DNA of 64,000 nucleotides from Promethearchaeota archaeon (GTDB lineage: Archaea > Asgardarchaeota > Lokiarchaeia > Sigyniarchaeales > Promethearchaeaceae). The notes beneath the pieces are model-generated. The model was given only the letters and a program-made list of their open reading frames with translations, did not search any database and had not been told where the DNA came from. Shown in pieces: positions 1 to 7,853 of the stretch. The position numbers and the translations under genes were made by a program. How positions within the stretch are numbered: the stretch's first letter is position 1; each line of letters opens with the position of its first letter. Location of the stretch: assembly GCA_016933055.1 (NCBI GenBank), contig JAFGBS010000008.1, positions 124,001 through 188,000 on the forward strand. Direction: 5' to 3'.

Positions 1-2
1 GA

Positions 3-539
3 ACAAGAAGAATCGCATTTATTACCCTTTTTTTTCTTTTAATTATGGCTTTTCCCATACCTCTAATTGTTTTTAACCTAAGAAACCGGAATCCGGAATT
101 ATATTCGATACGGATTGAGGGAAATGTATCTGAAGTCTTAACTTACACTTATGAGGATATTGTTGATGGATTATTTGGAGTGGTTGAAAAACAAGAATTT
201 GTGTATTTAAATCAACCCCCGTACAATACGAGATATAACGTCATCTATACTGGTGTCAGTGTATGGTCTTTATTAACTCATAAATCGGTAATTAACTCCA
301 ATGCTACTGAAATCTTTTTTCGTTCTTATGATGCGTATTACACTGACACATTACTTCTCGAAAAAGTTGAAAATAATCCCACTCTCGTGATAATAGCCTT
401 TAAGAAAGACAATAAACCTTTAAAATATAATAGTGATGATGGTGGACCCCTGCGTGCAATCGTGAACTTAAGTGTAACAGAACCGGATTATTGCAGTAAA
501 TATTGGGCTAAATATGTAAATACCATCGTTGTAGTTTGA
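3..539 (+). CDS. Secreted or membrane-anchored protein with sulfite-oxidase-like Mo-binding fold (5' partial)
   Basis: The frame is open to the left window edge, so the gene starts upstream. The ATG at 45 is internal to a hydrophobic stretch preceded by Thr-Arg-Arg, which looks like a signal peptide or membrane anchor. The rest resembles the oxidoreductase molybdopterin-binding domain: an early 'EG-V' strand, a YTGVSVWSLL segment near the middle, and the C-terminal DGGPLRAIV...KYWAKYV signature. I see no cysteine where the Moco ligand normally sits, so it may not bind molybdopterin. It ends just before an ECF transporter operon on the same strand, suggesting an extracytoplasmic accessory or substrate-binding role. 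Family assignment is moderately sure; function is inference. Confidence 0.55.
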   Translation, partial: TRRIAFITLFFLLIMAFPIPLIVFNLRNRNPELYSIRIEGNVSEVLTYTYEDIVDGLFGVVEKQEFVYLNQPPYNTRYNVIYTGVSVWSLLTHKSVINSNATEIFFRSYDAYYTDTLLLEKVENNPTLVIIAFKKDNKPLKYNSDDGGPLRAIVNLSVTEPDYCSKYWAKYVNTIVVV

Positions 540-560
540 TAATTCAACTGATTGATTACT

Positions 561-1205
561 ATGACAAGAAGAAGCCAAGATGAATTAGTAGATGAGGGAA
601 TTACAGTTCCTGAGGGTTATATGGATACTCGAGAATATATCAAGAAAAATACGATATTGGGATTATTAACAGTTCGAGATCTGCTATATGCATCTGTTTT
701 GGGCATTATGGGTGGTTTTATTTCATCATTGGTGCCTTTCAGTTTAATCATCAAAGCAATATATCCATTTTGGGGGGGTTCTCAACTAATGTCTGGCCAT
801 CATATGATATGGATGAGTATCGCATATGGAACTACCAAGAAGAAATCGAGTTTACTTATCACTGCTTTATTAAAAGGAGTTATTGAATTCCTTTTAGGCG
901 ATCGTTTGGGAGCTTTCATCATACTCATGAATATTTTTGAAGGGTTGTCTCTTATGGTGGGTTTTATCATTATTGAGCAATTAGGTGAGTATAAAACCAA
1001 CTTTGGCTGGTCTATTGCGGGAGGAATAGGGAATGTTACGCAAGCACCGATTTTCTGGTGGATTGCTGGTCGCTTTGGTATCTTACATTGGTCGTTAGCT
1101 GCTATTGCTTTTACTTTTGCTTTTTTGTCAGGATGTTTTATTACGGGTTTCCTAGGACGTCAAATCACAATTTCGATTAAGCGATCAATGGGAGAGATAC
1201 CATGA
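561..1205 (+). CDS. ECF transporter S component (YkoE-like)
   Basis: Integral membrane protein of about 214 residues with roughly five to six hydrophobic helices after a polar N-terminus. The segment VIEFLLGDRLGAFIILMNIFEG follows the pattern of YkoE-type ECF substrate-binding components (small residues, acidic residue, then LG-x-P/R). It would bind a vitamin or cofactor precursor in the membrane and dock on EcfT and the ATPase encoded next. ATG at 561 is preferred over the TTG at 552. Its stop overlaps the start of the ATPase gene by four bases (ATGA), typical translational coupling. The substrate is unknown; YkoE proteins are linked to thiamine precursor uptake, but that is only family knowledge. 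Confidence 0.65.
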   Translation: MTRRSQDELVDEGITVPEGYMDTREYIKKNTILGLLTVRDLLYASVLGIMGGFISSLVPFSLIIKAIYPFWGGSQLMSGHHMIWMSIAYGTTKKKSSLLITALLKGVIEFLLGDRLGAFIILMNIFEGLSLMVGFIIIEQLGEYKTNFGWSIAGGIGNVTQAPIFWWIAGRFGILHWSLAAIAFTFAFLSGCFITGFLGRQITISIKRSMGEIP

Positions 1206-2725
1206 CGAGTATTGTGGAGTTCATTGAATTTTCCTTTCGATATCCTCATACAGAGCAAGATATTATACAAAACGCTTCTTTCAAAATTGAAAAGGGAACT
1301 TTAACTCTATTATATGGACTATCGGGTTCGGGAAAAAGTACTCTTTGTTACGCAATGACCGGGCTTATCCCATGGTCGGTTCGGGGATTTATTAAAGGCG
1401 ATGTAAAAATTCTTGGTAAAAATACCAAAGAAACAAAACCCAACCAATTTGCTGGGGATATCGGATATTTAATGCAGAATCCTGATAGCCAATTTGCCAC
1501 CTTAAATGTGCGTGATGAACTAATTTTTGCTGCAGAGAACATTCAAATTGATAAATTAGAAATCGAAAAGAGATTTCAAAGAATTGTCGAATTACTTGAT
1601 TTACGTACATATTTGGACCGTAATGTCACACAATTAAGTAGTGGGGAAAAACAACGAGTAGTTTTAGGCTCTATTCTTATGATGGAACCTGCTCTTCTTA
1701 TATTAGATGAACCCCTTTCCTTTTTAGACTATCCTAATCGTTTAAAATTATTGGGATTTTTACGAAAAGTACTTTCAAAATATAGTGATCTCTCTGTCAT
1801 AATTGCGGAACATCGGATTAATGATATTATCCCATTAGCTACCAATTTTTTAGAAATTAAAGATGGTTTGATCACACCTGTTCCTTTTCCAGAAGTAAAA
1901 TCTCAAAAATTTATTCCTAATTCATCCATAGCATTTTCCTATAAAGATTTAATTCATCATTATGGATTTCAAGAAGACAGCTCGGATTATCCCGAGCAAC
2001 AAATACCTGATATTAGTTTCAAGCAAGTGTCCTTTAATTATACACAATATTATGGGAAATTTACTCAAAATAGCGTCACTATTTTACATAAGATTTCATT
2101 TAAAGCCTTTCCTGGAGAAATTATAGCCATAATTGGTCCAAACGGAATCGGAAAAACTACTTTATTATATCTGATTGCGGGTATTTTACAAACCTCCGAT
2201 GGGGAAATATTTTTCAAAGGGCAAGATATTGCCAAATTACATTATGGTAAATATTCTAGAAATATCGGACTAATTTTTCAAAATCCCGAGTCCCAACTCT
2301 TAAAGAATACCATAAAAAAGGAGATTGAATTTGGTCCAAAAAACTTCGGAATTAGGATTGAAGAAGATCAAATTCAACGATATTTAGAGTTTATTTTTTC
2401 CACATCACAAGCTAATTTTAAAGCTCTATTTGAACTCCATCCCTTTAATTTATCCTGGGGTGAAAAACGCCGTTTAAATCTTGCATCTTTATTTGCATAC
2501 TCTCCCTCAATTTATCTATTTGATGAACCCTATACTGGCCAAGACTATATTGTGAGAACCAAATTACTCAAAATCATTAAATCTATCTCTGAAAACTCAG
2601 GTTTAACTATAATTTCGAGCCATGATGAGGAAATCTTGCAATCGTGTAGTAGAGTTTTCTTATTAGATGAATCGGGTTTCACAAATTTTAAGAAAAATCA
2701 AAAGCTTGGAAGTGAGCAACCATAA
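1202..2725 (+). CDS. ECF transporter ATPase, two ABC domains fused
   Basis: A 507-residue protein with two complete ABC ATPase cassettes. First cassette: Walker A GLSGSGKST near residue 40, Q-loop LMQNPDSQF, signature LSSGEKQR, Walker B LLILDEP, H-loop AEHR. Second cassette, from about residue 268: Walker A GPNGIGKTT, Q-loop IFQNPESQL, signature LSWGEKRR, Walker B IYLFDEP, H-loop SSHD. 'QNPxxQ' Q-loops are typical of cobalt/ECF-type ATPases. The fusion corresponds to EcfA1-EcfA2 in one chain (YkoD-like). It lies between the S component and EcfT with overlapping reading frames, so the three form one operon driving uptake of a small cofactor-like molecule. Confidence 0.9.
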   Translation: MTSIVEFIEFSFRYPHTEQDIIQNASFKIEKGTLTLLYGLSGSGKSTLCYAMTGLIPWSVRGFIKGDVKILGKNTKETKPNQFAGDIGYLMQNPDSQFATLNVRDELIFAAENIQIDKLEIEKRFQRIVELLDLRTYLDRNVTQLSSGEKQRVVLGSILMMEPALLILDEPLSFLDYPNRLKLLGFLRKVLSKYSDLSVIIAEHRINDIIPLATNFLEIKDGLITPVPFPEVKSQKFIPNSSIAFSYKDLIHHYGFQEDSSDYPEQQIPDISFKQVSFNYTQYYGKFTQNSVTILHKISFKAFPGEIIAIIGPNGIGKTTLLYLIAGILQTSDGEIFFKGQDIAKLHYGKYSRNIGLIFQNPESQLLKNTIKKEIEFGPKNFGIRIEEDQIQRYLEFIFSTSQANFKALFELHPFNLSWGEKRRLNLASLFAYSPSIYLFDEPYTGQDYIVRTKLLKIIKSISENSGLTIISSHDEEILQSCSRVFLLDESGFTNFKKNQKLGSEQP

Positions 2726-3603
2726 AGAATCGTAAGGAACAGCAAATTGTAGATTATGTATTTAATTTTAAACCGGGAACATCATTGTTTCATAAACTTC
2801 ATCCTGTTCCCAAAATAGTTTTTATCGTGCTATTGACCTATATTGTACTTGTTCAAACGAGTTTATTGGTATTAGCAGGATTGATGATCTTCGTTTTTGG
2901 TCTTTCTCTTAGTGTTGGAATCACCATACCAGCGTTGTTCTCCCGCTTGAAATGGATTTTAATGATCATAATTTTTACTGTAGTGATCAATATTTTCTTT
3001 AATGCGATAGAAGGAGAACCAGAAATTCTATTTTATTTAATCCCCAGAGAACCTATCGAAGATTCGTTATTGCCAATTCGCCGTTTAGCCGTATACTACG
3101 CATTTCGTATTGCATTCTGGATTTTAATACTTAGTAATTGTGGATTGATTTTTTTACATACTACATCTCCTAAAGATGTGGTGTATGGATTACGTTGCTT
3201 GGGTGCACCATATAAGTTCGCCTATGCGCTTATGATTGGAATGCGTTATATTCCTCTTATTCAAGATAGTACTACGTCTGTGGTGATAGCACAAAAAGCA
3301 CGTGGATTAGAAGGAAGCAATGCTAGAGGACTTAAACGAGTATGGGAATTGGTCCGAGATCGGTTGACAACTTCCCTCATCCTAATATTTAAACAAATAA
3401 AAATCACTGCAAAATCGCTTGAACTTAGAGGTTTTGGTAAATATAGGGGACGTACCGATTTGTATAAAATTCCTTGGCAATTTAGAGATTTTTTATTTTT
3501 ATCAATATTTCTTGCATTTATACTATTTGCTTCATTATATCGTTTCAGTGTATTGTGGTTTATACCCCCCCTTCCTTCGATTTACTCGATGTTCTGGGTA
3601 TGA
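2722..3603 (+). CDS. ecfT: ECF transporter transmembrane component EcfT; start apparently ATA
   Basis: Polytopic membrane protein with the EcfT/CbiQ N-terminal pattern (FNFKPGTSLFHKLHPVPK), several membrane helices and the coupling helices with A-RG (QKARGLEGSNARG) and LELRGFG motifs that contact the ATPases. The first standard start codon, TTG at 2785, cuts off the conserved 'PGxS' region. The homologous frame runs upstream to a stop at 2713-2715 without ATG, GTG or TTG. An ATA at 2722 overlaps the preceding stop as ATAA and is preceded by GTGAG with a 5-base gap; an ATT at 2746 after AAGGAA is the other option. The function is confident; the start codon is inference. Confidence 0.8.
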   Translation: MKNRKEQQIVDYVFNFKPGTSLFHKLHPVPKIVFIVLLTYIVLVQTSLLVLAGLMIFVFGLSLSVGITIPALFSRLKWILMIIIFTVVINIFFNAIEGEPEILFYLIPREPIEDSLLPIRRLAVYYAFRIAFWILILSNCGLIFLHTTSPKDVVYGLRCLGAPYKFAYALMIGMRYIPLIQDSTTSVVIAQKARGLEGSNARGLKRVWELVRDRLTTSLILIFKQIKITAKSLELRGFGKYRGRTDLYKIPWQFRDFLFLSIFLAFILFASLYRFSVLWFIPPLPSIYSMFWV

Positions 3604-3752
3604 TGCAAAAATCCGAAATCTTTATCATGCACCGTTTTCAGTAATTATATACCGCATTAAGTAATTTGCGGTTCAGGCATTTCGGTTCAGACATAACTCA
3701 TTAGATGACTAGTTTGAAGCGGGAATGTACTGCACATATGAGAAGATTATAA

Positions 3753-4208
3753 ATGGCACGAATGCATTCACGTAAGAAAGGAAAGAGTGGATCGACGCGC
3801 CCTAGTAGAACCATAAAACCAGAATGGTTGGAGTACACGGGGGAACAAGTAGAAGAACTCGTTATACAACTTGCAAAAAAGGGAGAAACAGCAAGTTCAA
3901 TTGGTTTGGTTCTAAGGGATAGCTATGGAATTCCACTGGTAAAAGCGGTCACAGGAAAAAAAATCCACCAGATTTTAACCGAAAATAAAATCATTACCCC
4001 TTTACCCGAAGATCTCACAGCATTAATTAAACGGGCGTTAAAAGTCCGTAAGCATTTAGAAGAAAACAAAAAGGATTTAGAAAGTACAAAAGGATTACAT
4101 CGAGTAGAAGCTAAAATATACCGATTAATTAAATATTATAAAAAGCGGGGTATCTTAGAAAAAGACTTCAGATATCGACCCGATAAGGTGGCAATATTAA
4201 TTCGTTAG
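3753..4208 (+). CDS. rps15: 30S ribosomal protein uS15 (S15P/S13e)
   Basis: 151 residues with the archaeal/eukaryotic N-terminal extension (MARMHSRKKGKSGSTRP) and the conserved S15 helical core: the segment from about residue 90 (KRALKVRKHLEENKKDLESTKGLHRVEAKIYRLIKYYKKRG) binds the central domain of 16S rRNA. Length matches archaeal S15P (about 150) rather than bacterial S15 (about 89). The downstream eS1 gene starts 13 bases later after a GGAG motif, so the two are probably co-transcribed; an S15P-S3Ae pairing is common in archaea. Confidence 0.97.
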   Translation: MARMHSRKKGKSGSTRPSRTIKPEWLEYTGEQVEELVIQLAKKGETASSIGLVLRDSYGIPLVKAVTGKKIHQILTENKIITPLPEDLTALIKRALKVRKHLEENKKDLESTKGLHRVEAKIYRLIKYYKKRGILEKDFRYRPDKVAILIR

Positions 4209-4221
4209 AGGAGATAATAAA

Positions 4222-5079
4222 ATGAGTACAAAATCAAAATCAAAAAAAGGTCGAACCCGAAGGAAAGTAGTAGATCCATGGAAGCTAAAAAATTGGTATG
4301 AAGTGTATGCTCCCAAAAGTTTCAAGAGTGCCTTTTTGGGACAAATACCCTCTGGTGACGAAACAAATCTCATCGGAAGAACCATAGAAGTTTTATTATA
4401 TGACATCACTCGTAATTTCAAACATACTCACATCAAATTGAAATTCCGAATTGCAGAAGTTATGGGAAATCGCTGTGAGACCATCTTCATAGGGCACGAA
4501 CTAACCCGAGATTTCGTGCGTGCACTAATTCATAGAGGGTCCACTCGAATTGATGGCATTTTTAACTATCGCACGGCTGATGGATTTGTTTACAGGGTAA
4601 GTGCTTTCGTTGTTACCAGGAGAAGAGCAAAAGGTAGCCAGATATACACCATGCGGAATATTATTCATAAAGTATTGGATGAATTCGCGAAAAGTTCCAA
4701 ACATGGTAAATTTATTCGAGGTATCGTTTACGGTCAGTATGCTGAGAATTTATCTAATATCGCTAGAACTATTTATCCGCTTCGTGAATGCCAAATTCGG
4801 AAGACAAAACTGGTATCCTATCCTGAAGGCGCTGTAGATGAGGATTACGATGAAGAAGCCGAGGTATTTGAGGAAAGAACTGTGGAATTGAAACCACATG
4901 GCAAGCAGATTAAGAAGAAATTGAAAAAGAAAGAACAAGAGTTCGAAAAAACAGAAGAAACCGATGAAACGGAAGAAACTGAAGAAGCTCTTAGGCTTGA
5001 AGATACCGAAGAAGTGGCTGAAGCTCAAGATCTTTTTGAAGATAAAGAAAAACCTGATAATAAACCTGATAAAAAATAA
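4222..5079 (+). CDS. rps3ae: 30S ribosomal protein eS1 (S3Ae)
   Basis: 285 residues. The first roughly 200 residues match archaeal/eukaryotic S3Ae: KWYEVYAPKSF-like start, IGRTIE, FIGHELTRDFVRALIHRGSTRIDGI, and the later RxxIxxKV segment. The protein sits on the small-subunit platform near the mRNA exit. ATG at 4222 follows GAGGAG. The C-terminal 80 residues form a low-complexity acidic/lysine tail (TEETDETEETEE repeats), longer than the usual archaeal tail. It follows uS15 in one transcription unit and is followed by T-rich tracts that may end transcription. Confidence 0.96.
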   Translation: MSTKSKSKKGRTRRKVVDPWKLKNWYEVYAPKSFKSAFLGQIPSGDETNLIGRTIEVLLYDITRNFKHTHIKLKFRIAEVMGNRCETIFIGHELTRDFVRALIHRGSTRIDGIFNYRTADGFVYRVSAFVVTRRRAKGSQIYTMRNIIHKVLDEFAKSSKHGKFIRGIVYGQYAENLSNIARTIYPLRECQIRKTKLVSYPEGAVDEDYDEEAEVFEERTVELKPHGKQIKKKLKKKEQEFEKTEETDETEETEEALRLEDTEEVAEAQDLFEDKEKPDNKPDKK

Positions 5080-5111
5080 TATTATAATCTTCATTTATCG
5101 AACCTAATCGT

Positions 5112-5131
5112 ATTTTTTTTTCATTTTTTTT
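5112..5131 (+). terminator. Poly-T tracts downstream of eS1
   Basis: Two T runs (ten and eight T) separated by a CA lie about 30 bases after the eS1 stop codon. Archaeal RNA polymerase often terminates at T-rich tracts without a hairpin, so this is a plausible terminator for the rps15-rps3ae unit. The remaining gap up to 5328 holds an inverted repeat (5164-5170 with 5200-5206) but no convincing gene. Confidence 0.4.
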
Positions 5132-5328
5132 CATCAGATAGATGTAAGAAAAGGTAACTATACTGTATGCGGTGCGTTTAGTCAGCATTTTTGATGATGG
5201 CATACAAAAATCGTATTTTGGATGGATTCTTGGCGATAAGGGAGAAGACCGCACAGTACTAAGGAGAAAAAGGATAAATTTTACCGATTAGCATCGATAA
5301 AAAAAGATTTTCTCTTCTTTTTATTAGT

Positions 5329-5754
5329 TTATGACATTTCTATACATGAATTGGAATCAATTTTTAAAATAGTATCAAGTTTTAGACTGAAAACTTCATA
5401 TGTACTGATATCGGTGCCTTCTAAATGTTTACCGAACATTTTGCGGAATTCGTTTCCAATTTCCCTCGCTATATTCCGTAATGTATCTACACAATCCTGA
5501 CCATCGAACATCATAATAACATTGATTGAGTTACTGATCTCGTCTTTTTCTCCATAATCAATGATAAAATGATGATCCTCGGTAGAGATCTGTTGCAATT
5601 TTCCCAAATTCAACTCTCGGATTATGTTTTGGAAAGCACTCAAAAAACCCTGAAATAATTCTTCGTGACGTGGTTCGATATAAACAGCCTTGCCCTTATA
5701 CTGAAATAATCCTATTCCGGATTTATGGTCTTGGATTAAGATAAGATCAATCAT
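5329..5754 (-). CDS. Longin/roadblock-like fold protein (putative GTPase partner)
   Basis: 141 residues whose predicted order of elements is beta-beta-alpha-beta-beta-alpha-alpha: strands near residues 2-10 and 14-22, helix 30-48, strands 52-68 and 75-84, then long helices 86-105 and 115-130. This is the arrangement of longin/SNARE-like or roadblock domains, which in Asgard archaea often accompany small GTPases. The 'HHFIIDYG ... INVIMMFDGQD' strand pair is characteristic of such domains. No enzymatic motif is seen. A Ras-like GTPase is encoded about 1.6 kb away (7313). Fold assignment is by eye; a general small alpha/beta protein cannot be excluded. Confidence 0.45.
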   Translation of the reverse strand: MIDLILIQDHKSGIGLFQYKGKAVYIEPRHEELFQGFLSAFQNIIRELNLGKLQQISTEDHHFIIDYGEKDEISNSINVIMMFDGQDCVDTLRNIAREIGNEFRKMFGKHLEGTDISTYEVFSLKLDTILKIDSNSCIEMS

Positions 5755-5834
5755 TCTATTTTTGCTCTGCTATTGATTTTAATTATAGAGGATTCTGAAC
5801 GGTTATTTGGAATAAAAGATATTGCTGAGATAGC

Positions 5835-7127
5835 TTACATCTCCTTATACTTGAATTTTTCATTTACGCATTTGTATTTTACATAATAAATGGTGTCATT
5901 TGGAACATCTCTATCGACAATTGTACCAGGTCCTATACTGGAATTGGTTCCGATCTTTTTTCCAACCATGATCATGGAATTAATACCAAGTTGCACATTA
6001 TCTCCAATAACAGCTCCAAGCTTTTTCAAACCGGAATTAACGGACATACCTTTGATATCCATATTTATATCTTTTTTGTCCAACCGCACATTACTTATGA
6101 TCGTACCAGCTCCAAAATTCACATTCTCACCAATAATGGAATCTCCAAGATATGAAAGATGAGATATATGTGTTCTAGAAAAAACAACTGAATTTTTTAC
6201 TTCACAAGAATTACCGATTCGAACATTGTTTCCTAGTGAGGTATAGGGTCGAATATAGGAATTTGGTCCAATTGTACAATTCTCTCCAATATAGACGGGA
6301 CCTTCAATATATGTACCCGATTTAATTATTGTATTTGCACCGATTATAGTTTTTCCATGAATTGTCACTCCCTCTTCGATGACACCATGGTTTTCATTTT
6401 CAACTTTATCTAAAAAATATTGGTTGGCTTCTAAAATATCCCAAGGTCTTCCTATATCGTTCCAATATTCATCAGAGACATTTAATGCGCGCATTTTATT
6501 TCCTTCCCTCAAGAATAACTCAATTGCATCTGTTAATTCATACTCATTTCGAGAAGATTTTGGGGTTTTTTCGATAGATGTAAAAATGGAGGGGGAAAAT
6601 AGGTATACGCCAGCATTTATCAAATTCCCAAACGAATCATTTAATGGCTTTTCTATGATTTTTTTCACATATCCCTTCGCATCAACTGTAACGACTCCAT
6701 ACTTTGTTGGGTTTTCTACGTTTTTGCATGCAATAATATTTTTCTCTGTTTGCGATTGAGATAGGATCTTTTGGTATATCCTAGAATCCATAAGTAGATC
6801 TCCATAAATCAATAAGAAGGGTTCGTTTGAGATGAAGTTTTCAGCTAATTGGGTTGCATTCGCAGTACCTAAGTACTTTTTTTGTTCAATATAATTAATA
6901 TTCACGCCAAAAAGTGTTCCATCCTTGAAAAAATTAGTAATTTGCTCCTTTTTATATCCAACAATCAGCAAAATGTCAGATATTCCGATATTTTTTAGAG
7001 ATTCAATTGTATATTGTAAAATTGGTTTACCTGCAACAGGAATTAGGTGCTTTGGTCGAGTTACAGTGATTGGTTCAAGTCGTTTACCAGTGCCTGCAGC
7101 AAGGATTACAGCTTTTATATCTGTCAT
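5835..7127 (-). CDS. Bifunctional sugar-1-phosphate nucleotidylyltransferase/acetyltransferase
   Basis: 430 residues. The N-terminal nucleotidyltransferase domain has LAAGTGKRLEPIT...PKHLIPVAGKPI (residues about 9-36) and YGDLL as the metal-binding Asp segment. From about residue 245 a left-handed beta-helix of hexapeptide repeats follows (VTIHGKTIIGANTIIKSGTYI and on). This is the GlmU-like architecture of archaeal enzymes such as the Sulfolobus ST0452 type, making UDP-GlcNAc or dTDP-glucose-like nucleotides for glycan and lipid synthesis. The exact sugar and whether acetyltransfer is retained cannot be told from sequence. It is monocistronic, transcribed away from the GTPase gene. Confidence 0.85.
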   Translation of the reverse strand: MTDIKAVILAAGTGKRLEPITVTRPKHLIPVAGKPILQYTIESLKNIGISDILLIVGYKKEQITNFFKDGTLFGVNINYIEQKKYLGTANATQLAENFISNEPFLLIYGDLLMDSRIYQKILSQSQTEKNIIACKNVENPTKYGVVTVDAKGYVKKIIEKPLNDSFGNLINAGVYLFSPSIFTSIEKTPKSSRNEYELTDAIELFLREGNKMRALNVSDEYWNDIGRPWDILEANQYFLDKVENENHGVIEEGVTIHGKTIIGANTIIKSGTYIEGPVYIGENCTIGPNSYIRPYTSLGNNVRIGNSCEVKNSVVFSRTHISHLSYLGDSIIGENVNFGAGTIISNVRLDKKDINMDIKGMSVNSGLKKLGAVIGDNVQLGINSMIMVGKKIGTNSSIGPGTIVDRDVPNDTIYYVKYKCVNEKFKYKEM

Positions 7128-7312
7128 GAATCATCTTTCTCAAATCTATAAGATTGGAGTTCGGGTACGTATGTGTGATACACCTTTAATTCCTTTCTAT
7201 TCTCACAGAACTTTCACATGGAGGAAATGTAAATCAATTTAGGTTTACTTTATCCTTAATACTATAAGGACGCTATTGAAGTGTGAAAACGCTAAAAAGA
7301 AAATGATGAGTT

Positions 7313-7840
7313 ATGGCAGAAGAAGAAAAAGAAATTAAAATGAAGATCTGTCTTCTAGGAGATGGAGGAGTGGGTAAAACATCCCTAGTGTATCGTTTCA
7401 TTCAGAATAGATTCTCGACGGATTTCAAATCTACTTTAGGGGTGAATTTGCTAAAACATGAAGTTGCAATAGACCACATTAGAGTGACTGTACAAATCTG
7501 GGACCTTGGAGGACAAGATAAATATGAGGGATTACGTAAATTATATTTAGATGGATCTCAAGGAGCTTTGTTAGTTTTCGATAAAACAAATAAAAAATCT
7601 TATGAAAATCTGGAAAAATGGGTAAGATCCTTTAGAGATTTACGAGGAGGTAAACCCATGCTTCTTATTGGAAACAAATTGGATCTAAAAGAATTTATTG
7701 TAATTGATGATGAGACTGCAGAATCTTATTCAAAATCCCATGATTTAGATTACATATCCACCAGTGCAAAAACAGGAGAAAAGGTGGAGACTGCTTTCAC
7801 ATCTCTGATAAAAAAAATAATAGAAAATAATCCTCCTTAA
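7313..7840 (+). CDS. Ras/Rab-superfamily small GTPase
   Basis: 175 residues with all G boxes: G1 GDGGVGKTS (16-24), G2 Thr41 in STLGVN, G3 WDLGGQ (63-68), G4 NKLD (121-124) and G5 STSAK (149-153). The overall pattern is Rab/Ras-like, but G3 reads DLGGQ rather than DTAGQ, a form shared with some Arf/Sar/MglA-type and archaeal GTPases. The catalytic-type Gln is kept. The C-terminus (KKIIENNPP) has no cysteine, so no prenylation; membrane binding would need a partner. Such GTPases are expanded in Asgard archaea. ATG at 7313 is used; the divergent upstream gap of 185 bases should hold its promoter. Confidence 0.9.
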   Translation: MAEEEKEIKMKICLLGDGGVGKTSLVYRFIQNRFSTDFKSTLGVNLLKHEVAIDHIRVTVQIWDLGGQDKYEGLRKLYLDGSQGALLVFDKTNKKSYENLEKWVRSFRDLRGGKPMLLIGNKLDLKEFIVIDDETAESYSKSHDLDYISTSAKTGEKVETAFTSLIKKIIENNPP

Positions 7841-7853
7841 ACTTCTGGGGTCT

